DNA of 64,000 nt from assembly GCA_963970005.1 (NCBI GenBank), contig CAXAMN010022695.1, forward strand, positions 183,560 to 247,559, in the 5' to 3' direction. How positions within the stretch are numbered: position 1 is the stretch's first letter; every line of letters begins with the position of its first letter. The translations under genes and the position numbers were made by a program. Shown here piece by piece: positions 55,557 through 64,000 of the stretch. The notes under the pieces were generated by a model. The model ran no database searches. It worked only from the letters and a program-made list of their open reading frames with translations, and was not told the DNA's origin. The DNA is from Durusdinium trenchii. Taxonomy: Eukaryota > Sar > Dinophyceae > Suessiales > Symbiodiniaceae.

Positions 55557-55697
55557 CATGGCCTCCAACCTAATAGCGATGGCCTCCACATAGTAGCGAT
55601 GGCCTCCACCCTCTTAGTAGCCTATAACGATGGCCTCCACCCTAGTAGCCTATAGGGATCCATGCTGATCCTCCATGCTAATCGCAATGGCCTCCAG
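55557..55697 (+). repeat. GCGATGGCCTCCA repeat array
   Basis: Five copies of (G/A)ATGGCCTCCA with AACCTAATAGC or CACCCTAGTAGCC spacers. It is the same family as 44328-44432 and reverse 57711-57798. Confidence 0.85.
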
Positions 55698-55748
55698 TAA
55701 ATGGGTGATGTTTGGGGGAGGAGTGATTTTTGATATTTTTTGCTGCAG

Positions 55749-55954
55749 GCAAACACTTTGCAGTCTTGAATGCATGGTTCGATATGGTCATGGTTTGTCA
55801 CGACACATCCCGGTCCCTCACTTGTTTGGAGGGTGACATGTATTGCATGATGAATATGAACATCCTAGCCCCTTTCAGTGTAGTTGCTGCTGCTGTTGCT
55901 GCTGCTTTGGAGGTGGTGGTGCAGCAGCACATGAGTGTGATGAAAATCCAGTGA
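55749..55954 (+). CDS. candidate terminal exon with hydrophobic helix
   Basis: Acceptor TATTTTTTGCTGCAG is followed by two bases and KHFAVLNAWFDMVMVCHD, TSRSLTCLEGDMYCMMNM, NILAPFSVVAAAVAAALE, VVVQQHMSVMKIQ to TGA. The APFSVVAAAVAAALEVVV stretch could be a membrane helix but comes partly from GCT/GCA repeats. It lies between the candidate first exon and the HGMGD exon of the PPT1-like gene; it may be the end of another gene or chance. Confidence 0.35.
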
Positions 55955-56500
55955 CTATGTAAGTTCCACATGATGCAGCAAGTCGCGGCCACGGAAAAAA
56001 GGCTAGAGTGCTAGGTCGCCGATGAGGATTGAATCTCACTTTCACCCGCTCCTTACCAAGCCCGATTGTACAACACCAGATGTTAAATAGTGTTGATTTT
56101 TTTCGGTGATTTGCTGTGACATGCGCAACCAGAACCAATCGTTCTTAGGAAACTGCTGCAAAAAAAGTTCTGGCGTACAGATGTCATATCCATCCATCAA
56201 AAACGCAGAGTCGGTTCGCACAAGCTTTGCTGACCCTGAAACACATTGTGTACAGTGTACACCAATTCAAAACTGTTCCAAAGGTCTTGGACGATTGCAG
56301 GGGTGCTCTTCACAGCTTGGCTTTGAACTGCCTCTTGTTCACAGTTTCCCTGCCTCCATCCCCTCCTGTTCGCAAATGAAATGCCCTCATATGTACCAAC
56401 AGAGGTTGACTGACCCTATAGACTATCCCATAGGTACCCCAGTAGGGTCCTATAAGGTCACTTAACCTCTCTTGGTCCTTTTTTAAAGCCACCAAAGCAG

Positions 56501-59500
56501 GTGATGATGCACGGCATGGGCGATTTTGGCCTCTTGAACGCACGGTGAAAACGACGGGGATGATGGGGATGGCGATTGGACGGTGCTCAGTACGGTGCTC
56601 GTATCCCAGCCAGAAGCTCCATTGTGAGCAGCTAGATAGATGGCCTACATTTACCACCCAGTTTGCCAGCAAATGCAGGCCATATAATTTGCATACATGA
56701 AGCGCTCGGGCCCAGCATGGTTCTGGGCCAGTCGGCTGAGAGGTTCGAGTTTTGTGACCCCCGAGAACTGGAGATTGTTATTCGAAGCTGAAGAACTGGA
56801 GCATGCAAGTGATTGTTGAGAAAGGAACCCATCAGTGGTACCATGATATGTGACGCGAGCCATACCTCTTATTTACACAGATAGCAAGCCACGGGCAGAT
56901 TTAGTTATTAAAGCAACAGGCATTGTGCGATCCACTATATAAAAGCATCTGCGAACGCTTTGCAGTTTACAAAGATTCTACATCTCGTGTCAAGCATTTG
57001 CCACCTGTTCACTCATTTCTCGTTGCACTGGTGGCGCCAAGGCAACAACCCCATGGGCATGGTGCCGCTGAAGAAGGCCATCGCCCAGACAGCCAACGCC
57101 TACGTCCACAGCGTGGAGCTGTGCTCGGAGCCCTCCAAGCTCGAGAACTGCGACGGGGAGGTGAGTCCTGCGAGCGGGAAATGCGCATGATGAGAGTGAT
57201 GAGAGTGGTGAGAGTGGTGAGTCTGCAAATGGTGAAAACCTGTTGGACACCGACTCAACAGCTACACCCAAACCACTTAGTCGCACCCAGACTCATCAGC
57301 TATCAGAATTAGCTTGGGAACCCATCAGCACAGGTCGCACCAACCCGCGTTTAGCTTGGGTGATTTTCTATGTTGCTGTTGCTTTGGCAATGCAAAGGGC
57401 AATTTCACTACATTTGCATGGGGGCTAGTTGTTTCCTCACTAGGACTTTCAGTATGGGAGCTGCATGAAACTTTCTTGTGCTATTGCGTTTCCCTTGTGG
57501 TTAGCTAGTGCGTTCTCGGGTTAACTTGTTTGGAGTGGCAAGAACTTGTGCCAGATGTATAGTTTTGGATTTGCTCATGGTGCCACAGTTTGTTGCCATT
57601 TATATTTATGGCCCTCTCTCAGACAAACACCCAAGATACCTTTCTCTGCTCAGCTTTCATGATAGTTTGATGAAAGGGGAACTATTTTGTAAATCAGATG
57701 TTAAACAGTTAGGTTCGAGGCCATCGCCCTTAGGTTCAAGGCCATCGCTAGTAGGTTGGAGGCCATTCGCCCGCTAGTAGGTTGGAGGCCATCGCTAGGT
57801 GAACCTAATGAAAGGTTCCACCGCAGCAACATAGCGGTCACGGCCAACGAGGCCACTCTTCAGATTGACCTCAGTCCTTCAATCGAATCACGCGTCGGAG
57901 GATCAGAAGAACGGTTTCTTGATGACCATGGATGAGAGTCTCAACTGCAGAGACGCTTTTCGTTCGAAGAGTTTTGTAATTTATTTTGAGGTGTGGTAGT
58001 GTGGTGAAAGTCTAACCATGCTTCCACATCTTATGCAATCCACATCTTCCGATCTTCCGCTTCCGGAAAAGGCGTGCTTATAACGTTTGTGTGCACCGTT
58101 GGTGTTTTTTCGTTGCAGAAGCTGCAAGCCTTTGCAGGATGAGCTGGTATAGGCTTCAAGAAAAGGCAGGGACATCAAAATAATATATGAAGTTCCAGGT
58201 GTTGCTTGCCCCAAAACGAATCCATAAAAGCATTCTTCCAATGATAGGCAGCGTGTGGCGTGTGCAGATTCGCTGAATATGGCTGAATATTGGGTCAGCC
58301 CTGCACCAGCGGGGGGCTGCGAACAGCAACACATGAACACCTGTGCAAGCTGCCAGGTGCCTGAGAGGTGCTATTCTTAGACTGCCATATCATATACATG
58401 TATAGACTCTTGAGGACCATAACCCCCCCACATGAAAAGGACCTTTAATCCAAATAGGATGTGGCATCTCACGACGACCTATTTTCCCACATGCAGGGGC
58501 CGTAAACCAGTGGCTAGAAAACATTATGCTCACACTGCCGCATAATCCGCCATATAATACAGACCTTGAGATACCGGATATCCCCACTGGCCACGAGGTG
58601 CCAGACTGGCCAGCATGGCCAGAAATTATGATCCATAAGCGTGAAACGTTTGCACGTTCGGTGAGAAATCATATGGCTCGAAAGAAAAGTTTTGACTTAA
58701 TTAACCACCCAGGAGTAAATTAGGTGCTTGAACAACTTCGTGACACGTGGCCGTGCCGATCCTCATTGGAACATGTAGCCTTCGTTCGTATGTACATATC
58801 CGGTCGCTACTGTTCACTGGGGCTAGGATCTTCACACGTTTCACAAAGGACGAAATCCCACCTGTACCCGTTCCACCTGAGAACAAGGGGCAGTTTGTGG
58901 GTGCGAAGGACCGCGAGTGCGTGCATCCAAATAGGATGGTTTTATTCATCAAGAGTCTACATTACATCTTACTTGTTACATGTAAAAGTTCATATAGCCC
59001 AGTGTTTGGGTGTTTGAGCTACACACGCATTCCAGTCGTTGCAAACCCTCCGCTGACCCGTTCGGCTCCGCGTGCCCGACGTGACCGGCGGTGTAGTCGA
59101 CTCAGGCAGGTGGATCAATTCGCACGTGTGGTGAAGGCGGATCCAAAGCTCCAGAGCGGTTTCAATGCAGCCGCCTGGACGGCGGACGGCGTGGTCACGG
59201 AAGGAAGCGAGACGGGGGATTTGATTTCACCCAGCGGAACAAAGGTCTTCAGAAAAACCTCGTGTTGGTGCTTTCGGGCTCTGGCCAAGTTCTGCGGTGC
59301 TTAGCCAGCATTTGTGCTACACCTCCACTTGAACCGAGAGGACGAATCATAGAAATATGTGATTTATTGTATGTTGTGTTTGTTAATTATTTTTGTGTTG
59401 TTTTTTGTTTACTTCCTTGTCTAAAATTATTAAAAACTACTCATTTCATACTGTTTGATCATGCCATGATTTGATGGTAGTGCAGTCCAAATGGGTTTTG

Positions 59501-62500
59501 GAACAACATCATATCGGAACCTTTACTATATCAATAGTCATAGTATTGGTCTTTCAGTCGGCCTCCGTAGTCCCAGGGGCTTTGCCAATGAACATGGCCA
59601 GTGAATGCGATGCCAATCATCTTCTTCTAGCAGCTCTTTGCTATTGATTGATGGTCAAGCTGGGTTCCTGATCATGTTTTTTTTTTTTTTTTCCTGTGTG
59701 TGTGTTTTTTCTTTTTTTTTTTTGGAGCGGTCCAGTCTCTGCATTTGACCATCAGACCATCCCTTTGTATTTGTTTGATAATGGCATGTTCACCCTTGCA
59801 GCCTAACAAAGATTGCCCTAAAGGAACAAAGATCCTTCGAACAAACATGTTTTCACACCTTTTCAGAGGCTTGGAAACTTGTCACGTTCCCCTAATGAGA
59901 GTGGGAATGGTATAGTAGGCTAGACTATATGGCTGTGTGAAGTATAAGTAGGGGGTGCTATGCTAATGACATCCCTCTTCCCGTCCCGACGCATCCGCAT
60001 TCTCGAATGCCGGACGTCGTCCGTCATCGACGCGAGGTGGGCTTCTCTCAGGGGAACACGGTACCTCGGTCGAAGTCACCGCGCGAGCCGGTCGGCGACC
60101 CTGGCCAGCGTTGGTCTTTTGGCATAGGGAGGCGTCCCCAGTCTGACCAATGGGTTCCCGGGTTGGTGGTCTATGTTCCGAACGGAAGCAACAGGGTCGG
60201 AAGGCCGGAGAGGTCTATTTAGATGTGAACCTCCCATGTCATGTGCGCGGGGATGTTCGGGTCGTACATCGATGGTGTTTTTTACAGCTTGGACCGATCC
60301 GGGATGTTGGCATGGTGGAATTGGAGGGTTTGGAATGGTTTGGATGTATTGATATGGATATGGTCCAAACATATAGATCTTCATCTAAAGCACCTAATTA
60401 CTAGTAGGTCCGAACCATATCATATGGATCTTCATCTAAAGCACCTAGTAGTTTCACCTTGGCCTCGATTTGGATGGTCACTTGGAGAGTTCATGTTCAA
60501 ATCAATCCGGGCTCGATGGAACACTGAAAGAGACCCACGCTGCGGGTCGGCCCGGCCGGGCACGTGGTTCAAGGAGCCGGGATCAATTTCAAGAGCACCG
60601 GTCCGCATATATAATATGCAATTATATACAAAGCTAGCATGATTTGCTAGGTTTCTCATGCTTCTCTGCTATTCTTTTTGTCGTTTGGCGTCATTTAAAG
60701 TTCCCCAAGGCCCTGAACGCAAAGTTGCTGTAAATCTCATCCACGAGATGCTGATCGTGTAAGATGTTTGGTTGGTCCACGAAGCAACCGGGTCTTTGGA
60801 GTGTTTATGATGTTCATGAGTAGTTCATGTTGATGTAGCGTGAAACTCTTTTGACATGTTCTACCGAGCCCTACAGCCTACAGCAATTTGAAGTCACTGA
60901 CATTGCAAGGCTCCATCAAGTATGGCCATGTTGAAACATTTCAACACTGGCCCAAGGATTGGTTTTGTGCCTGGACCGTGTCCACGGTCATGAACTTGAA
61001 GGCTTTTGTGTTCACACGTTAATTTGGGAAGAGTCTCACTTGGACCACTAGTTCGGATATGTTACTTCCTCCCCTCCCAGAACTTGCCAGTGAGACATAC
61101 AGCAGCAAAGAACATATAAACCTTTAAATTGTTCTTCCAATTCAAACCACAGAATGTTTTCTCCCAAATCACAATCGGTTCGTCGTTCCGAGAATCAGGT
61201 GATCCGTGGCTACATCCACAAGCCTCCCAGCGAAGAGTCTACTTTTGTTGCGGAGCAGGGTCGGAGTGAGACCATCCCACAAACGGTTCGATTGTCGAGC
61301 AGACACAGCTTCGAAGGGGAGAATCATTTCGAAGCTTTCGAAGCTTCAGGAGTTGCCTTGTCTCAGTTTGACACACATACTGAACACATTCCTGAAACTA
61401 TGTTAGAGATGTTGAGTTGCGTTTCTGAAGTACAACCATTCGCAACATGGATTGAGAACACTATCCGAAACATTGTTCAACAAAGTTTGTTCTTTCGAGG
61501 TGGATGTGACATCGTCGTTGGATCATTTTAAGGTTATAAGTTATGCACCATTCGTGGTTTTACTCTATTTGTTGTTTGTTGGGCAGAACTGAATACCAAC
61601 AACAGCTGAAGACCTTGATTGAAGAGTGAGGGGAGAGGGAGAGAAAAAGAGAGAGATAGGGAGCGAGAGGTGCGAAGAGAGGTGCGTTGTCATGGCTTCA
61701 TAGAAAGTGTAGGAGCTAACGTGTTGGCAAAGCAATCATGAGTACTATGGAAAGAAAGTGTAGCAACAATATAGTGCCCGATTGAGCAACAGGAACACAA
61801 AGATCATGTCACATGTCCTTTGCACGGGTATGCATTTAGATTCTGTGTTGCCACTAGTCATAGGCTGTAGGGTTTATTTGTTGATCTCACTGTAATCTCA
61901 CTGAACGAAACAGCCAATAGTAGTCACCTAGCTCCTCGTAGACAGAAACAGGGGCCTGATGTCCACTACGATTGAGACAAAGATATATGAACACCCCACT
62001 CCCGTGATCTACCTACAGCTGTTTTCTGTGGCCTGCCCATGCACAAGCTACTGTTTCACCTATCAGAAATGAGTGCCCTCATCAGCTGACACATGCATGT
62101 TCAAATCATTGCAAAACAACTGTTGTTGCTTTAGGATTCTCAATGAGAAACGTATGCAAACAATGCTTAAACTATTCTATTGTTAACGATTTTGGATCAA
62201 CAAAAACAAACACAACAAATCCAACGAGCCGAGGAAAATCTGGGGTAGTGATTCCTTTTTTGGTATGAGCCACAAAGAAGATACACTTCGGCAAGGCGAG
62301 GCAAGGCGACAGAGATGATGAACTTCACATACTGCTTTGGTGAAGCAAAGACCTAAAGACATCCAAAAAACATCCAAAAACATGCATTTTTGATTAGCAC
62401 GAGATGTTCCTCGGCTCGGTTGGCTTTGTTTTGTCCTCTGGTGTTCTGTCTACGAACCTGAGCCTACACACAGCTGTATTTTCCACAGGCACATCGCACA

Positions 62501-63621
62501 TATGCAGCCACAGACGCAGTATGGAACATTAGATTGCAATGTGCAATCCCTTCGAGTTCATTGCGTTTCCTTCTCATTCTTGAATTCCCTTGATTAACCT
62601 CCTTTCAAATTTATGTTTATTTCTTTTGATTCCTATTTTTTAGATCCATATTTTTCCCTAGATATTTCTATGTCCTTTTCAATTCCTTTTGATTCTTGTT
62701 GAAGTCCCTTTGAATAGCTTTTGATGTCTATTGATTTCCTTTAGAATTCATCTAATTTGATTTCCTTGAAATTCCTTTGATTCCGATTGATATCCTTTTA
62801 GATGATTTAGTCAATTTATTGTATTTTTGGAGCTCTTTTAAATCGTTCCAAATTATTGCCAACATCTATTCACAAAGGGAGTAGCCCAGTCGAGTAGAAA
62901 TATCTTGAAATTTTGAATGGTACAACAATGGCACCCCCTGGATTTATTTCTACGATCTTTGATGTTTAGAGAACTATTACCTCCTCGAATATTGTTTGCA
63001 CTTTTGCTAGCATCCCCTGCAATAGTGTCTACACTTATCAGTATTGTTTGATTTGTGATTGTCCTCTTCTAATTCCTAATTGATTTCCAACAATAGGAAA
63101 GGTTGAAAAACCAAAAGGACATCTCTTGCTCCACAACAGCTGCTTCATAAAAAGATAATGAGATTCAGACACCGTAAACGACGGTGCCTTGTTTCTCCTA
63201 TAGACGACGGTCCACACCGCGTCGCAAGCGGGTCTCTTTCGAAGGTTCACAGGTCACGACAGCTGGGATACAAAGGAACCTCTGCGAATCTGTGTTTGTA
63301 TGAATTTACACAGGAACCTCACGTACGTTTTTGAACGAAAGCTGTGTAGATTCGCGGACTGATGCGGACACAACCTGGTGGATGAAAGAGCAATTTCAAT
63401 GAGACATAAAGAGCTGAGAATCAGGGAAAGGTAGAAGAGCTGAAGAGCAGGAAAAGGTAGATCAGGTGGGGAGTGAGCATGAGCATCTCTTTCCTTTCCT
63501 AGAATTCACCACAGAATTCACTCAGCTTTGCGATCCAGCTCTGATCCATTGGGCATTCCAGCGAAGGTACAACAATCCTCCGGTGAAGACCTTCCTTTCT
63601 ATGCACGGGGTCTTAATGGGT
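56501..63621 (+). CDS. PPT1-like: palmitoyl-protein thioesterase 1-like gene (seven visible exons, 3' end outside window)
   Basis: Exons 56501-56528, 57042-57160, 57910-57935, 59106-59169, 60037-60060, 61199-61221 and 63567-~63621 join in one frame. In order they read VMMHGMGDF; GNNPMGMVPLKKAIAQTA, NAYVHSVELCSEPSKLEN, CDGE; NGFLMTMDE; QVDQFARVVKADPKLQSG, FNA; VGFSQGNT; VIRGYIHK; YNNPPVKTFLSMHGVLMG. This follows PPT1 step by step: HGMGD, NP..M..IKK, NSFF.N.N.QV, DPKLQ.GYNA, GFSQG nucleophile, V-I-R-G-Y, PPV..F.S.HG. PPT1 hydrolyses thioester-linked palmitate from cysteines of S-acylated proteins, normally in the lysosome. The catalytic Asp and His would lie beyond 63.6 kb. Donors are GC, GT, GA, GC, GT, GC. 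N-terminal residues before VMMHGMGD may come from 55276-55506. Confidence 0.85.
57042..57160 (+). CDS. PPT1-like: PPT1-like exon: helix after oxyanion loop
   Basis: Acceptor GGTGGCGCCAAG, then GC completing a Gly codon, then NNPMGMVPLKKAIAQ; donor GAG|GTGAGT. Distance from HGMGD to NP and KK is identical to PPT1. Frame upstream stays open to 56966, but using that acceptor would destroy the spacing, so 57042 is chosen. Nearly all third positions are G/C. Confidence 0.8.
57711..57798 (-). repeat. GCGATGGCCTCCAACCTA repeat, reverse orientation
   Basis: Four copies of AGGTT(C/G)(G/A)AGGCCAT(T)CGC. It lies in the PPT1-like intron upstream of the 26-base exon. Confidence 0.8.
57910..57935 (+). CDS. 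PPT1-like: PPT1-like 26-base micro-exon with GA donor
   Basis: AACGGTTTCTTGATGACCAT-GGATGA between AGAAG and GAGTCT encodes NGFLMTMDE once joined to the G at 59106. It fills exactly the NSFFxNxNxQV segment of PPT1 between the flanking exons and satisfies both phases (0 in, 2 out). Confidence 0.65.
58397..58974 (+). mobile_element. TIR element split by a 464-bp insertion
   Basis: Left part TATAGACTCTTGAGGACC..GAAAAGGACCTTTAATCCAA and right part GGTTTTATTCATCAAGAGTC-TACATTA together are collinear with the intact element at 52115-52200. The break is flanked by an exact 13-base duplication TCCAAATAGGATG (58449-58461 and 58926-58938), so 58462-58925 is an insertion with target-site duplication. 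The insertion lacks a poly-A end and clear terminal repeats. Confidence 0.75.
58497..58723 (+). CDS. open frame inside the 464-bp insertion, origin unknown
   Basis: After CCCACATGCAG the frame reads AVNQWLENIMLTLPHNPP, YNTDLEIPDIPTGHEVPD, WPAWPEIMIHKRETFARS, VRNHMARKKSFDLINHPG to TAG. It looks like protein but uses more A/T-ending codons than the host exons. No motif recognised. It may be a fragment of a mobile element or a captured gene piece. It is not part of the PPT1-like product. Confidence 0.35.
59106..59169 (+). CDS. PPT1-like: PPT1-like exon: DPKL..GFNA
   Basis: Acceptor GTCGACTCAG; reads QVDQFARVVKADPKLQSG, FNA and ends at a GC donor (GCA|GCCGCC). Without splicing the frame continues for 45 codons to a stop at 59304 and loses the GxSxG motif, so the GC donor is required for a PPT1 product. 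Confidence 0.75.
59673..59723 (+). repeat. poly-T / GT low-complexity tract
   Basis: T18, then CCTGTGTGTGTG, then T-rich to TTTTTTGG. It is non-coding and lies in a PPT1-like intron. Confidence 0.85.
60037..60060 (+). CDS. PPT1-like: PPT1-like 24-base micro-exon carrying the nucleophile serine
   Basis: GTGGGCTTCTCTCAGGGGAA-CACG between ATCGACGCGAG and GTACCT encodes VGFSQGNT in phase 0. GFSQG is the nucleophile elbow of PPT enzymes; the middle Ser attacks the thioester. The upstream exon ends GFNA and the next begins VIRGYI, as in PPT1. Confidence 0.8.
60373..60452 (+). repeat. two-copy repeat GATCTTCATCTAAAGCACCTA
   Basis: The 21-base core occurs at about 60379 and 60427, each preceded by ATAT(A/G). 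It lies in the PPT1-like intron after the nucleophile exon. An adjacent frame reading EFMFKSIRARWNTERD at 60480-60600 was not called an exon. Confidence 0.75.
61199..61221 (+). CDS. PPT1-like: PPT1-like 23-base micro-exon with GC donor
   Basis: Between CCGAGAATCAG and GCCTCC lies GTGATCCGTGGCTACATCCA-CAA, encoding VIRGYIH plus two bases that complete a Lys codon with the G at 63567. It sits inside a 125-codon unspliced frame (61154-61531) that is otherwise treated as intronic. Confidence 0.7.
61222..63566. other. long PPT1-like intron with AT-rich degenerate array
   Basis: GA-rich tract at 61620-61680 (GAGAGGGAGAGAAAAAGAGA). From about 62570 to 62830 the words GATTCC, TTTGATT and CCTTTTGAT recur irregularly. 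No exon recognised. Confidence 0.5.
63567..63621 (+). CDS. PPT1-like: PPT1-like exon: YNNPPV..FLSMHG
   Basis: After CCAGCGAAG one base completes Lys, then YNNPPVKTFLSMHGVLMG. A GT donor is available at 63622 (GTGTTG) or 63610; unspliced reading ends at TGA 63664. PPT family members have N-x-PPV..F.SLHGP..GV here. The remaining third of the protein is beyond the window or in exons not recognised between 63.65 and 64.0 kb. Confidence 0.75.
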
Positions 63622-64000
63622 GTGTTGCTTGGCACCAACTGCACGGACTGTGGGGGTTGCTTTTGACTGGGACAGGGGGACTGCGAAGTTCCGAAACCCG
63701 GACAACAGTGAGAAGTTGTTTATTGTTTGGATCTCCTGGTGATGAATTGATGATGACAAGGAGGGCACGAACCAACATCACGGCTGTCGTCGTGTCATTT
63801 TCCTCGAACCAACAGGTTCCGAGCCACGAAAGGCTGAGTTGGTGGTTGGAAGGTACCAATTTTAATCCTCTAGAAGGCACCTCGGTTTACAGGGTCAAAT
63901 TCCAGAAGTCAATGCGCAGTCCGTTCAAAGGATCAAAACCCTACTCGACATCTGATGTCGAGGATGTGCATTTTTGTCAGCAATATACATATGATGTGCA

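Noticed and set aside
58747-59304. 185-codon open frame
   Set aside because: It merges insertion sequence, half of a TIR element and a PPT1-like exon. The element boundaries inside it show it is not one coding unit.
61154-61531. 125-codon ATG-initiated open frame
   Set aside because: It looks protein-like, but only the central VIRGYIHK fits a known protein and is explained as a 23-base exon of the PPT1-like gene; the rest lacks splice signals and G/C third-position bias.

Overview
This window looks like nuclear DNA of a dinoflagellate, most likely a Symbiodiniaceae/Suessiales relative. That is inference from three things seen here. Coding sequence is broken into many short exons with G/C-rich third codon positions. 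Introns end in AG and start with GT, GC or GA. The dispersed repeat units (GCGATGGCCTCCAACCTAGTA-like and CTAGTAGCGTCCTTGCTCC-like) are ones I associate with that group. No rRNA, tRNA or spliced-leader gene was recognised. Almost every exon I could support is on the + strand, which fits the unidirectional gene arrays known in these genomes. Most open frames over 60 codons are chance or intronic.

The best-supported gene is at 56.5-63.6 kb: a palmitoyl-protein thioesterase 1 (PPT1)-like enzyme split into seven visible pieces, four of them only 23-28 bases long. Joined by reading phase, the pieces follow the PPT1 fold in order: HGMGD oxyanion loop, NPMGM..LKK helix, DPKLQ.GFNA, the nucleophile elbow GFSQG, VIRGYI, and YNNPPV..FLSMHG. 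Its introns use GT, GC and GA donors. One intron holds a terminal-inverted-repeat element that was itself interrupted by a 464-bp insertion with a 13-bp target duplication.

Other regions, left to right: 2.8-3.2 kb, an RRM-like exon (RNP1) and a C-x2-C-x10-C-x2-C zinc-ribbon terminal exon; 8.0 kb, an RS-dipeptide exon; 10.6-11.8 kb, a candidate start exon and a basic, glycine-rich C-terminus; 13.5-13.8 kb and 15.6-16.2 kb, 3' ends of two unrecognised genes; 17.0-18.5 kb, unrecognised exons; 20.0-22.2 kb, a three-exon chain; 28.5-31 kb and 31.4-33.9 kb, further chains; 38.6-39.2 kb, a possible complete two-exon gene; 39.5-41.4 kb, a five-exon chain with a CxxCGxEW zinc-binding motif; 41.8-42.3, 43.3-43.7, 46.5-46.9 and 47.6-48.4 kb, unrecognised chains and exons; 49.6-50.7 kb, two pieces of a SPRY-like domain; 51.3-51.7, 52.3, 53.5 and 54.0 kb (the last resembling the C-terminus of a medium-chain dehydrogenase/enoyl reductase), then 54.6-54.8 kb.

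Between genes lie miniature inverted-repeat elements (86-bp pair at 7.86 and 52.03 kb; TIR family at 49.15, 52.1 and 58.4 kb; snap-back hairpins at 14.7 and 40.0 kb), tandem repeats, low-complexity tracts and one 10-N assembly gap inside a (GAT)n array at 43.0 kb. Exon calls rest on reading frame, codon composition, splice-site dinucleotides and phase agreement judged by eye. Apart from the PPT1-like, RRM, zinc-ribbon and SPRY-like pieces, I do not recognise the products.
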